Assembly: GCF_002283555.1 (NCBI RefSeq)
Contig: NZ_MVOI01000003.1
Location: 1,228,798-1,292,797, forward strand
Source of the DNA: Rubrivirga sp. SAORIC476
GTDB taxonomy: Bacteria > Bacteroidota > Rhodothermia > Rhodothermales > Rubricoccaceae
Direction of reading: 5' to 3'
DNA: 64,000 bases
Below are positions 48,353 through 59,027 of the stretch, piece by piece (the first letter of the stretch is position 1; each line of letters starts with the position of its first letter). Below the pieces are notes generated by a model, which had not been told where the DNA came from, made no database searches, and saw only the letters and a program-made list of their open reading frames with translations. The position numbers were made by a program, and so were the translations under genes.

Positions 48353-50079
48353 GCCCAGAACGACGCGACGCCATCGGCCAGAGCCCCCTCTGCGATGCGG
48401 GCGAGGCGCGCCGCCGTTCGGGGGAAGCGACTGCCGAGGACGTCGGGGCGCCCGTCCGCCGCCCAAGCGTCGACGGAGACCCGGGCCGCGCGCGCATCCA
48501 TCGGGCGGCCGTCCACGGCCCACCCGAGCAGGGCATACGTGGCGTCGCGAGCCGGTCCGCGTGCGCCGTCGATCCGAGGCACGAGCTTCATCAGCAGCGC
48601 GAGGTCCGCGGGGTCGACGGAGTCCCCCGACGCAGCCCGGAAGGCGGCGGGCGTCTCGCTGGCATGGAGCACGAACAGAGCCGCCTCGTCCCGCGCGCGA
48701 TACCCGACGCCCATGCCCGACGGGGCCAGGAGGGCGTCCGCCTCGGCGACCGCGGCGATCACCCGCTCCATCCCTGTGCGTTCGGTCGGCGTGAGGTCCA
48801 ACGATTCACCCAGGCGGACGGCCCGTGGGGACCAGGCCTCCACGGGCCAGGGGAGGGGTGCCACGGCGTCCGCAGGTCCGGGCCCCCAGTCGCCGAGGTC
48901 TCGGGCGGCCAGTTCCAGCACGAAGGCCCGGTCCAGCACCTTCCGGCTGAACGCGTGCGCGCTCTCGTCCACGTTGACCGTCCCGACGATGCCGAGCGAG
49001 GGCGGCAACCGGACCGCCTGCCACTGCGCGTCCGCCGCGGCGAGCGACTCCGACAGCAGTGGGGAGCTCTCGTACCCGCCTGGCGCGGGAGCACGAGACT
49101 CGATCCGGCTCAAGACCTCGGCGAGGTAGTGCTCCGGACGCCCCAGGTTCATCTCGTCGAGCACGAGCGTCCGGAAACGGTCGGTGTGCTCGGCCGCATC
49201 GCTCGCTGCGCGCAGCACCGCGCCGGGACGAAAGCGCCCAGAGAGGTCCGTGTAGCCCATCGTCTCCGACGGGTCGGTCCAGTCCGGGCGGACGGGGAGC
49301 ACCGTCGCGACGCCTCCCGTCGCGTCCGCGACAAGCGAGGGCAGGCGGCTCTTGCCGACGCCCGTCACGCCTGCCAGGAGGACGAACGGCTTGGTGCGGA
49401 GTGCGGTCACGTAGGCTGCGATCTCCCAGGGCTCGAACCGAAAGCCGCGCGCAGCCACCGCGTCGACGAGAGACGCCATCGCCGTCGCCCGGTCGAACCC
49501 CGTCGGCGCCACATACCCGACCGCTGGCTCGGCCACCTCAGGGGTCGGGAGCACTACTCCAGGCTCCATCTGCTCCGCCTGCTCATCTGCCTGTCGCCGC
49601 GCATCACGGACCGCCTCGACGGCCGCCATGAGGGCGTCAGGATCGGCTCCGAGGCGGGCCTGGACGACGAACTCCAGCACCTTGCCGTCGAGCACGGGCA
49701 GCGGGTGGAGCACCTGCTGGACGACCCGCCGAAAGCGTGCCTCGGGCGGCACGTCGGGGTACTCGTCGAGCACCCGCAGGTCGGCCGCGGCGCGGTCGCG
49801 GGCGATCCACAACTCCTCAGGGAGCACGGCGACCGGACGGACGCGGAGCCGGTGCGGCAGGTGGCGTCCCGGCGCCAGCACGGTCGCGTCCTCGAACGGC
49901 ACGCCGACGGCCTCGAACAGTCCGGCGAACGCCTGATGGCCCGAGAGGTACACGATGATCCGGTCTCCCGCGCGCACCTCCGCCAGTCGCCGCCGCCCCT
50001 GCTGCCGCAGCGCAAGCGTCCCCGCGCGAACCGCAGCGGGGAACACATCGGGAGAGAGAGACCAGAGCCAGTAGGCCAT
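48349..50079 (-). CDS. mcrB: McrB-like AAA+ GTPase with N-terminal EVE domain
   Basis: A 576-residue fusion. Residues about 1-130 (M-A-Y-W-L-W-S-L-S-P, G-D-R-I-I-V-Y-L-S-G) form an EVE/PUA-like domain known to bind modified cytosines. A linker follows, then a McrB-type AAA+ domain: Walker A G-V-T-G-V-G-K-S near 235, Walker B L-V-L-D-E-M-N near 303, and the sensor region T-V-N-V-D-E-S near 367 with K-V-L-D-R-A. McrB rings translocate DNA and activate McrC. ATG 50079 is preferred to GTG 50088 because it starts the EVE domain exactly. Target modification not predictable from sequence. Confidence 0.87.
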   Translation of the reverse strand: MAYWLWSLSPDVFPAAVRAGTLALRQQGRRRLAEVRAGDRIIVYLSGHQAFAGLFEAVGVPFEDATVLAPGRHLPHRLRVRPVAVLPEELWIARDRAAADLRVLDEYPDVPPEARFRRVVQQVLHPLPVLDGKVLEFVVQARLGADPDALMAAVEAVRDARRQADEQAEQMEPGVVLPTPEVAEPAVGYVAPTGFDRATAMASLVDAVAARGFRFEPWEIAAYVTALRTKPFVLLAGVTGVGKSRLPSLVADATGGVATVLPVRPDWTDPSETMGYTDLSGRFRPGAVLRAASDAAEHTDRFRTLVLDEMNLGRPEHYLAEVLSRIESRAPAPGGYESSPLLSESLAAADAQWQAVRLPPSLGIVGTVNVDESAHAFSRKVLDRAFVLELAARDLGDWGPGPADAVAPLPWPVEAWSPRAVRLGESLDLTPTERTGMERVIAAVAEADALLAPSGMGVGYRARDEAALFVLHASETPAAFRAASGDSVDPADLALLMKLVPRIDGARGPARDATYALLGWAVDGRPMDARAARVSVDAWAADGRPDVLGSRFPRTAARLARIAEGALADGVASFWA

Positions 50080-50226
50080 GCGGAACACGAAGAGGGGCAG
50101 CGACCGGCTGCACGCGGAGCCTACAGGCTAGCGACGATGCGCGGCCGTGGTCTGCCGCGTATGCGACGCGTGAGATCGCGTTCCGGACGCACGCTCGTGC
50201 CCCAGGCGAAGCCCCCGCATTTTCTC

Positions 50227-50254
50227 TTAGCACTGTTCGCCCGGCGCCTAGATT
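50227..50254 (+). promoter_or_regulatory. Sigma70-like promoter for the pectin-acetylesterase-like lipoprotein
   Basis: TTAGCA (50227-50232), 16-nt spacer, TAGATT (50249-50254), ending 36 bp before the gene's ATG. Hexamers match the consensus at four or five positions. It lies in the only AT-rich pocket of this 210-bp divergent spacer. Confidence 0.5.
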
Positions 50255-50289
50255 CGAAACCGCTTCCATCGTCCCACCGACTCTCCATT

Positions 50290-51390
50290 ATGACCCGACT
50301 TCGCTCGCTCGTCGTCCTCGCGACGCTCGCACTCACCGTCTCTGCCTGCGACTCGTCCGGCGAGGACGGTCTCCTCGCCGGTGCCGAGGCCAACCTCGGC
50401 CAGTGGACCTGGATCGACGTGGCGGGCTCGCAGTGCCGCGACGGCTCCTCGACGGGCATTGGCGTCCGCCTTCAGGACGGCGCCACCGACCTCGCCATCT
50501 ACCTCGAGGGCGGCGGGGCGTGCTTCAACGGAGCCACCTGCGCCACCAACCCCAAGACGTTCGGCGAGGCGGAGTTCAACGCCCGCGCGGCGGCGGTGGG
50601 CAACAACGGCCTGTTCAGCACGGCCGCCGGCAACCCCGTCGGCGACTACAACATGGTCTACGTGCCGTACTGCACGGGCGACCTCCACGGCGGCAGCTTC
50701 CCCAACAGCTCGCTCCTCGGCGAGGAAATCGGCGTGCAGCAGTTCGTCGGGCACCAGAACGTCCAGCGCGCCGTCGCCCTCCTGGCGGACGAGTTGGACA
50801 CGCCCGGGAAGGTGCTCCTGACCGGATCCAGCGCGGGCGGCTTCGGGACGCTCCTCAACTTCGGCGAGGTGGCCGACGCGTTCACCGGCTCCGACCTCTA
50901 CCTCGTCGACGACTCCGGCCCGGTGTTCTTCCAGGACAACGTCTTCAGCCCGCAACTGGCCAGCAGCGTGACGGCGCTCTACAACCTCCCGGCGACGCTC
51001 CCGACGGCTCCCCAGCTGTTTCAGACGGACGGCCTGCCGGGCATCTACGCCTACTACGCCTCCACCTACCCGAACGCGACGTTCGGCCTCTCCAGCTACC
51101 TCGGCGACGACGTCATCCAGCAGTTCTTCGGCTTCGGCCAGGCGCCGGGCGACCCGATCACGGACGACGAGTACGCAGCGGGCCTGCGCGACGTGCGCAG
51201 CCAGATCCCGAGCGACTGGGGCACCTACTTCGCCACGGGCGGCGAGCACACGTTCCTGCTCGTCCCGAACCGCTACGCGGGCACCTCGGCGGGCGTCGCG
51301 TACGATGCCTGGCTCGCGGGCATCCTGGACGGCTCGCCGACGAACGTGGACCCGGCCGTGGCCGTCCGCGCCCCGCTGGCAGCCCGCTAG
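50290..51390 (+). CDS. Pectin-acetylesterase/Notum-like lipoprotein
   Basis: A 366-residue alpha/beta-hydrolase. Lipobox S-A-C near residue 20. The oxyanion segment Y-L-E-G-G-G-A-C near 73 and nucleophile elbow G-S-S-A-G-G-F-G near 178 are conserved in the pectin acetylesterase (PAE/Notum) family; H-T-F-L near 318 gives the catalytic His. It should remove O-acyl groups from polysaccharide or lipid-modified substrates in the periplasm or on the surface. It is a single gene followed by a 10-bp-stem hairpin. Confidence 0.85.
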   Translation: MTRLRSLVVLATLALTVSACDSSGEDGLLAGAEANLGQWTWIDVAGSQCRDGSSTGIGVRLQDGATDLAIYLEGGGACFNGATCATNPKTFGEAEFNARAAAVGNNGLFSTAAGNPVGDYNMVYVPYCTGDLHGGSFPNSSLLGEEIGVQQFVGHQNVQRAVALLADELDTPGKVLLTGSSAGGFGTLLNFGEVADAFTGSDLYLVDDSGPVFFQDNVFSPQLASSVTALYNLPATLPTAPQLFQTDGLPGIYAYYASTYPNATFGLSSYLGDDVIQQFFGFGQAPGDPITDDEYAAGLRDVRSQIPSDWGTYFATGGEHTFLLVPNRYAGTSAGVAYDAWLAGILDGSPTNVDPAVAVRAPLAAR

Positions 51391-51411
51391 CACGTCTCTC
51401 GTGATGGCCCT

Positions 51412-51445
51412 CGCGCCCCGCTCCGCCTCGGTGGGGCGGGGCGCG
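51412..51445. terminator. GC-rich hairpin between convergent genes
   Basis: CGCGCCCCGC (51412-51421) and GCGGGGCGCG (51436-51445) form a perfect 10-bp stem; the loop contains a CCGCCTCGG copy (51423-51431). It lies between the pectin-acetylesterase-like gene and the convergent YaiO-like gene. Another CCGAGGCGG lies at 51474-51482. No T-run. Confidence 0.5.
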
Positions 51446-51496
51446 GTGCGTTCCAGGCCCTGCGGCGCGCTCCCCGAGGCGGGTGGCCCTACGGGT

Positions 51497-52240
51497 CTAC
51501 CAGCGGACGAACACGCCCGCCTCGGCGTGGCTCCGGGAGAGGTCGCCGTCGGCCGTGTAGCCGACGCCGAGCGCGCCGCCGAGGCGGCCCACCAGTGGGC
51601 GCTGCGCGCGCGCGCCGACGGACCACGCGTCACGTACCGAGGACTGGCCCTCGGCCTCGACGCGGACCTCCTGGCCGCGTCCGGCGGAGACCTCCCAGAA
51701 CGACCCGAACGCACCGCCGCCGGTGTCGCCGAAGCGCCGGGCGACGACCCGCGCCGAGACCGGCACGCCTGGCTGGCCAGGCACGATCGCCGCCTCGCCG
51801 CGCAGCAGCCAGGCCCCGCGGTAGACCTCCGCCCCACCCGTCGCGATCACCACCGCCTGGTCGGCGAAGGCCATGCGCCGCGCCCCGACCGACGCCACCC
51901 AGCCGCCCCCCAGGGCCACCGAGAGCGACGCCGCGAGGTCGGTCTGCGCCGTCACCTCGGAGCCGGGCGCCCAGCGCCCACGGACGTTGCCCGAGACCCC
52001 GCGCCCGAGGTCGGGGTAGAGATCCGCCCCGACGAACGGCGCCGTCGCCCCGAACCGATCCACCGCGCCCGCCTCGACGACGCCCCCGCCCAGGTCGCCC
52101 GCACGGCCGCCGACGCGCACGGTCGAGGTGACCCACGTCCCGCGGTCGCCGACGGCCTCCGCCTCGACGGTCGCGCCCCCTCCCCACGACTGGGCCGAGG
52201 CGGGCGAGATCGCGACCAGGAGCAGGAGCACGCGCCACAT
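51497..52240 (-). CDS. YaiO-like outer-membrane beta-barrel protein
   Basis: A 247-residue protein with a signal peptide (cleavage after P-A-S-A-Q) and about 14 alternating beta-strand segments, ending in A-G-V-F-V-R-W with an aromatic C-terminus typical of outer-membrane barrels. Size and place beside a glycosyltransferase fit the YaiO family, which serves as outer-membrane exit for exopolysaccharides in related operons. It is 4 bp behind the glycosyltransferase stop, so it is the last gene in that operon. Confidence 0.65.
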   Translation of the reverse strand: MWRVLLLLVAISPASAQSWGGGATVEAEAVGDRGTWVTSTVRVGGRAGDLGGGVVEAGAVDRFGATAPFVGADLYPDLGRGVSGNVRGRWAPGSEVTAQTDLAASLSVALGGGWVASVGARRMAFADQAVVIATGGAEVYRGAWLLRGEAAIVPGQPGVPVSARVVARRFGDTGGGAFGSFWEVSAGRGQEVRVEAEGQSSVRDAWSVGARAQRPLVGRLGGALGVGYTADGDLSRSHAEAGVFVRW

Positions 52241-52244
52241 GGGA

Positions 52245-53648
52245 TCAGGAGGTCTGGAAGCCGGTGCGCGTCATCACGCCCCAGGACTGGGTCTTGCGGA
52301 AGTAGCTCACCAGGCCGCGGATCCGCCAGTAGACGGTCATTTGCCGGTAGCCGATGTTTTCGAGCACGGCGAGCCCCAGGAGCAGCGCGATGTCGCGGAG
52401 GCGCGTGTAGCGGCGGAACGCGAGCTGCTCCAGCGCCACCGACGCGATCGACTGGGCTACGCCGAGGGCCACCGCGAGCGCCAGCAGCAGCACCGCCACG
52501 GGCCCATTCACCAGGCCCAGCGCCACCAGCACCGCGAGCACCACGTAACCCAACGCCTCGACCACCGGCCCGAGCAGCTCCACGAGCACGTACACCGGGA
52601 ACGCGAGCATCCCCACGCGGCCGTAGCGCGGGTTGAAGAACATCTTCCGGTGGCGCCACAGGATCTGCGCCAGCCCCCGATGCCAGCGGTCGCGCTGCCG
52701 CCCCAGGACGGCCCGGTCCTCCGGGCACTCGGTCCACGAGATCGCGTCGGGGGCGTAGGCCACGCGGTACGGCTGGCCGGTCTCGCGAAAGTGCTGATGG
52801 AGGTGGAGCACCAGTTCCATGTCCTCCCCCACCGTCGTGTGGTCCAGGCCGCCGAGGGCGACGACGGGCTCCAGCCGGAACAGGCCGAACGCGCCGGACA
52901 CGATAGGCAGCGCGTTCAGGTGGTCCCACGCCGTCCGCGAGGCGACGAAGGCGCGCAGGTACTCGAGCGCCTGGAAGCGAGCCAGCCAGTTGGTCGGCAT
53001 CCGCACCTCGGCGACCTGCCCGTGGCGCACCCGGCTCCCGTTGACGATGCCGACCGTGCCGCCCACCACGATGGTCCGCGCGTCGTCCAGGAAGGGGCGG
53101 ACGGCGCGGAGCAGCGCGTCGCGGGCGAGCAGGCTGTCGCCGTCGAGCATGCAGAAGAGCGGCGTCCGGCAGTACGCCAGCCCCGCGTTGACGGCGTCCG
53201 CCTTGCCGCCGCCGTTGATCTTGGAGAGGACCCACAATTCAGGCTGCACGCGGCTCCGGAAGACCCGCTGGACGGGCGCGTGCGGGATCGCCGAGGTCGG
53301 CGGCCGTACGGCCTCGACCAGGTCGAATGCCTCGTCGAGGCGGGCCACGGTGTCGTCCGAGGAGCCGTCGTCGATGATGAGGACTTCCTTGGCGGGGTAC
53401 TCCACGGCCAGCAGCGCGAGCGTCGCCTCGACCGCCACCACGCCCTCGTTGTACATCGGCACGAGCAGCGTGATCGCCGGGATGTCGGCCGTGGCAGCCA
53501 CCTCCTCGACGTGGAACGACGACAGCCGTCGGCGGAGTCGCACGAGCGCCCCGAGCGCGATGCCGGTCCCGATGAGGTAGTGGCCCACCACCAGCACCAC
53601 GTACGTCAGCACGACCGCGTCAACGATCCAGAGGAGGGAGGCGGGCAT
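52245..53648 (-). CDS. Processive family 2 glycosyltransferase
   Basis: A 467-residue GT2 (BcsA/IcaA-like). An N-terminal TM helix is followed by the cytoplasmic GT-A domain: D-D-G-S-S-D near residue 95, M-L-D-G-D-S near 166, V-G-E-D-M-E near 280, and Q-R-D-R-W near 324 (QxxRW of processive enzymes). Four or so TM helices follow (360-440). It should polymerise and translocate a polysaccharide such as a poly-N-acetylglucosamine- or cellulose-like chain. ATG 53648 overlaps the HEAT protein stop by one base. No c-di-GMP PilZ domain is fused. Confidence 0.9.
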   Translation of the reverse strand: MPASLLWIVDAVVLTYVVLVVGHYLIGTGIALGALVRLRRRLSSFHVEEVAATADIPAITLLVPMYNEGVVAVEATLALLAVEYPAKEVLIIDDGSSDDTVARLDEAFDLVEAVRPPTSAIPHAPVQRVFRSRVQPELWVLSKINGGGKADAVNAGLAYCRTPLFCMLDGDSLLARDALLRAVRPFLDDARTIVVGGTVGIVNGSRVRHGQVAEVRMPTNWLARFQALEYLRAFVASRTAWDHLNALPIVSGAFGLFRLEPVVALGGLDHTTVGEDMELVLHLHQHFRETGQPYRVAYAPDAISWTECPEDRAVLGRQRDRWHRGLAQILWRHRKMFFNPRYGRVGMLAFPVYVLVELLGPVVEALGYVVLAVLVALGLVNGPVAVLLLALAVALGVAQSIASVALEQLAFRRYTRLRDIALLLGLAVLENIGYRQMTVYWRIRGLVSYFRKTQSWGVMTRTGFQTS

Positions 53649-54697
53649 CACAGATAGGGCGTAGGCTCGATCGTGGGGCGCGCGCGCCACGGCCGAACCG
53701 GGGAGGGCCCGAGGAGCGCACGGTCGTACCGCTCCAGCGCCTCGGTGGCCCGGAGCGCGACCCAGGCGTCGGGGTCGGCCTGCGCGCGCCGGAGAATGCC
53801 GAGGTCCTCGGGACCGCTGCGGAGCTGGCCGAGCGCCTCGACCGCGGGGAGCCGGAGGGCGACCTCCGGGGAGGCGCACCACGGCCGCACCACGGCCGCC
53901 TCGGCGGGGCCGCCGACCTCTCCGAGGAACCGCAGCAACGACGCGCGGACCTCGGGCCGCACGCGCTCTCGTCCCAGCAGTTCGCACGCCGCCGCCGCCG
54001 CCGGGACGTAGCCCAGCCGCCGCAGCGCCTCGGTCGCGATCAGCCGCGCCCGCGGGCCGGTGCGCGGGTGGACGAGCGCCGCCGCGATGGGCGCGCCGCC
54101 GTGAATCCCGAACCGAGCCAGGAGCGAGGCCACGGTCGCCGCCTCGGCGCCGCCGTAGCGCGACAGGCCGGTGAGCGCCACCTGGCATGCCGCCGCCCCC
54201 CCCACCTCGGCCAGCGCCGTCGCCGCGGCCAGCACGACCCGCTGGGACGGGTCCCGGAGGGCGCCGCCCAGCGTCACGAGGGGAGGCCACTCGCTGAGCA
54301 CACCGAGCGTGTGGACGCCCAGCACCCGGAGCTCGGCCGACCGCGAGATCGAGTAGCGCCGCGCGACACGCAGCAGCGGCGCTGCGGCCTCGGCCACCAG
54401 GCGCCGGTCGGCGCCGCGCAGGCGCACCGCGTAGGTCACGAGAAAGCGGAGCATGTCGGCCCGCTGGTGGGGCCACACGGAGGCCGCGAAGTCCTCGGGC
54501 GCGAGGTCGCCGTCGAGCAGGGCGAGCAGACGGGGCACCCAGCGCCGCGCCCGGCTCTCCCGGCGGGCTGCCACGCGCGCCTCCCACGCGTGCAGCCCGA
54601 CCGTCGCGGCCACGAGCAGCACGTTCACGGCGACCGCCGCGGCCAGCAGAGCACCCAGCAGCGGAACCAAGCCGACCTCCACGTCGAGGCCGCTCAT
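53648..54697 (-). CDS. HEAT-repeat protein with N-terminal TM helix
   Basis: A 349-residue protein. One membrane helix ([14 protein letters not shown]) near the start, then about eight HEAT-type alpha-alpha repeats (e.g. [37 protein letters not shown]). These solenoids serve as protein scaffolds. It starts 4 bp inside the receiver gene and ends in the glycosyltransferase start, so it probably links regulation and synthase at the membrane; that is inference. Confidence 0.85.
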   Translation of the reverse strand: MSGLDVEVGLVPLLGALLAAAVAVNVLLVAATVGLHAWEARVAARRESRARRWVPRLLALLDGDLAPEDFAASVWPHQRADMLRFLVTYAVRLRGADRRLVAEAAAPLLRVARRYSISRSAELRVLGVHTLGVLSEWPPLVTLGGALRDPSQRVVLAAATALAEVGGAAACQVALTGLSRYGGAEAATVASLLARFGIHGGAPIAAALVHPRTGPRARLIATEALRRLGYVPAAAAACELLGRERVRPEVRASLLRFLGEVGGPAEAAVVRPWCASPEVALRLPAVEALGQLRSGPEDLGILRRAQADPDAWVALRATEALERYDRALLGPSPVRPWRARPTIEPTPYL

Positions 54698-55125
54698 GCC
54701 AGGCGCGCGATCCGCGCGACGACTTCGGCGAGCGACAGCGGGCGCACGACCACGTCGGCCACGCCCGCGTCGAGCGCCTCGGCGATGGCGGCGCCGTTGC
54801 CCGGCCAGAACACGAGCACGACGGGCGGCGGCAGGTCCAGCCGCGCTTCGAGTTGCTGGAACAGGCCCAGTCCGTCGAGCCCCGGCAGGCGAGCGCCCGC
54901 CACGACCACGTCCGGCACCTCCCGGGCGATCGCCACGAGCGCATCCGGGCCCGTCCGCTCCGTGGCAACCGAGAAGCCCGCGCGCGTCAGCCGGTGGCCG
55001 ATCACGTCGAGCGTCGGCTCGTCGGTGTCCACCAGGAGCGCGCGGCGGACCCGCCGCGGGCGGGCCGCAGCCGGACGCGAGATCCAGCCGACCGAGTCGA
55101 GCGTCGAAGCTGCAGGATCAGACAC
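54694..55125 (-). CDS. Degenerate response-regulator receiver protein
   Basis: A 143-residue receiver-fold protein. It begins L-L-V-D-T-D-E-P-T (acidic pair kept), but the phosphoacceptor position is Gly: the usual L-L-D-x-x-L-P-G-x-D-G reads [12 protein letters not shown]. The conserved Lys before the last strand is Arg (V-V-V-R-P-L). It can therefore not be phosphorylated at the normal site and is a pseudo-receiver, possibly a binding protein for the polysaccharide synthase. Start GTG 55125 is chosen as the first in-frame start before the fold. First gene of the HEAT/GT2/YaiO operon. Confidence 0.85.
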   Translation of the reverse strand: MSDPAASTLDSVGWISRPAAARPRRVRRALLVDTDEPTLDVIGHRLTRAGFSVATERTGPDALVAIAREVPDVVVAGARLPGLDGLGLFQQLEARLDLPPPVVLVFWPGNGAAIAEALDAGVADVVVRPLSLAEVVARIARLA

Positions 55126-55319
55126 ACACGGACAGAGGTGGGTCGGAGGTATCGGCCTCGCGCGGGCCACCTCAAGCGCCCGTCTCCACCTCGGGGGTCT
55201 CCCCACTAGGCCCGAGGCGGGCGAACCCGCCGCGCGCCACCCGGTACAGGGTGGGCTGCGACACACCGTCGTCACCCGACGGGTCTAGCATCCCCGGCTG
55301 CCCCACCGCGACACCTCTG

Positions 55320-57404
<2,085 letters not shown>

Positions 57405-57405
57405 C

Positions 57406-57443
57406 CCGCCTCGGCGCCCCTGCGGACGGTGTCGCCGAGGCGG
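57406..57443. terminator. Hairpin after uvrB built from the CCGAGGCGG element
   Basis: CCGCCTCGGCG (57406-57416) and CGCCGAGGCGG (57433-57443) make a perfect 11-bp stem with a 16-nt loop, one base after the uvrB stop. Convergent with the next lipoprotein. Both arms are copies of the window's dispersed nonamer. No U-run. Confidence 0.6.
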
Positions 57444-57501
57444 ACCGAGGGCCGGGCGGTCTCCGACCCGACGGAGACCACTCGGCCGGACCGCGCGCTG
57501 C

Positions 57502-58113
57502 CTACGGGCAGCCGTACTGCGACGAGACGGTGACGGACTTCGTCAGTGTCCCAACCGGAGTCGTCACAGTGATGGTGAACGAGGTGTCGTCGGTCAGCAG
57601 CGACAGCGACCGCGGGTAGCCGTACGAGCCCGGGCCGTTGACGTAGATGTCCCGGTCGAAACCCCAGTTGATGGACGGGTACGGGTAGACCGTGCCCGGC
57701 TTCGAGACGTAGTACTCGACGTTGCAGAACTCGCCGACCTGCGTCGGGCCCTGCAGCGTCAGACAGTGACTCGTGTTCCGGGGGATGGTGTCGTCGTAGT
57801 TGCTGCCTGACGAGATCCACCTGACCAGCGGGTTGCTGTTGCCCCCATCCGTCTCGATCGTGACGGTTCCGGAGGAGGAACTCATGAGGGCCGCACCGGA
57901 GAGGACCGTCCAGTTCGAAGCCGGGGAGGGGTCGGCGAGGTACGTGCCGACGCAGTAGTCGCCAAGCGAACTCGGTGTGTCGAAGATGGGCGTCAGCTCA
58001 CCGGCGATCTCTTTGGCATCCGCGACGGCCGATACAGAGCCGTCGGGGCCGGAGGCGTCGCAACCGGCGAACACGAGAAGAGAGGCGGCGAACGCGAGAG
58101 AGAGTGTTCTCAT
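57502..58113 (-). CDS. Hypothetical lipoprotein
   Basis: A 203-residue lipoprotein (lipobox L-V-F-A-G-C, Cys about 18). The mature part is a Ser/Thr/Gly-rich beta-sandwich-like sequence with four or more Cys (D-Y-C-V-G, S-H-C-L, E-F-C-N, Q-Y-G-C-P) that could form disulfides, and ends C-P. No family recognised. ATG 58113 starts a clear signal peptide; the frame extending upstream is unrelated. Convergent with uvrB. Confidence 0.65.
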   Translation of the reverse strand: MRTLSLAFAASLLVFAGCDASGPDGSVSAVADAKEIAGELTPIFDTPSSLGDYCVGTYLADPSPASNWTVLSGAALMSSSSGTVTIETDGGNSNPLVRWISSGSNYDDTIPRNTSHCLTLQGPTQVGEFCNVEYYVSKPGTVYPYPSINWGFDRDIYVNGPGSYGYPRSLSLLTDDTSFTITVTTPVGTLTKSVTVSSQYGCP

Positions 58114-58370
58114 GGCAGGAAGGGAGGGGCAGGAAGAGAGGGGACGACGCCCGATGGCGCACAGCCAACGTATCGGACCCGGGCTAGACCCGCATGGGAT
58201 GAACGTCCCGAGTCCCCATGACTTGGGCACCACCAGGTCGGTACGAATCGCGAGTTCCCGCACGAGACGACCGCCTCCCATCGGCGACTCACTCGGCCGA
58301 CTCCCCGAGGCGGGGGAGGCGAATCAGGCCGGTCCACGACGAGACTGCCGGCTCCCCTTCAGGCCCTCCC

Positions 58371-58913
58371 ATGCGCGCGTTGCTCCTCGTCCTGGCGCTC
58401 GCCGTTCCCGTCGGCGCCCAGACCTGCGGCGGTGTCCTCTCGATCCCGCTCCGCCGCGTCCACACCCACACGTACACCGGCACCCGCGTCGACACGCTGG
58501 TGGCAGCCAGCGCGGCCCGCTACGACGTGACCGCGCTCGCCATCGAGGCCGACGCGTTCCCCGCGCCGCCCGACCTTCGCGCCCGGCCGACACCCGAGGC
58601 CCTCCGCGCCGCCGATCCCCACCTCTCCGTCACCATCGACTCGCTCGGCGACCCGCACGACGGCCGTCTCTTCTGGCCCCGCGACGACCTCCGGACGTGG
58701 ACGCGCTGCGGCTTCGCCCTCCTCCGCTACACGCTGACGATCCGGACCGGGGAGGACCCGCCGCCCGTCATGGTGCTGGACCTGTACCACGTCCCGGCGC
58801 ACGTGCCCATCGAAGCCGAGGAGCCGCTCACCGTCCGCCCCGGCCGCTGGTCGTTCGACTTCGCCGACGGGCTCCCGCTCCGCGACGAGAACCTGCGTCC
58901 AGAGCCCGAGTAA
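58371..58913 (+). CDS. Hypothetical secreted protein
   Basis: A 180-residue protein with a short signal peptide (M-R-A-L-L-L-V-L-A-L, cleavage after V-G-A). The body has H-T-H-T-Y-T-G-T near residue 37 and a run of alternating strands; two Cys residues (T-C-G-G, T-R-C-G). No family recognised. ATG 58371 precedes the signal peptide directly. The 257-bp divergent spacer upstream (58114-58370) holds a CCGAGGCGG copy at 58305-58313 and no clear promoter. Confidence 0.6.
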   Translation: MRALLLVLALAVPVGAQTCGGVLSIPLRRVHTHTYTGTRVDTLVAASAARYDVTALAIEADAFPAPPDLRARPTPEALRAADPHLSVTIDSLGDPHDGRLFWPRDDLRTWTRCGFALLRYTLTIRTGEDPPPVMVLDLYHVPAHVPIEAEEPLTVRPGRWSFDFADGLPLRDENLRPEPE

Positions 58914-59027
58914 GCCGCGCGACAGGGCCACGCGGAGCGCGACCGCCGCGGCCGGGACCAGGCAGGCGAGGAGGCCCCGACCACCGGCACACGGCGCGGC
59001 CTCCCGACCGGGCCCTCCACCGAGGAC

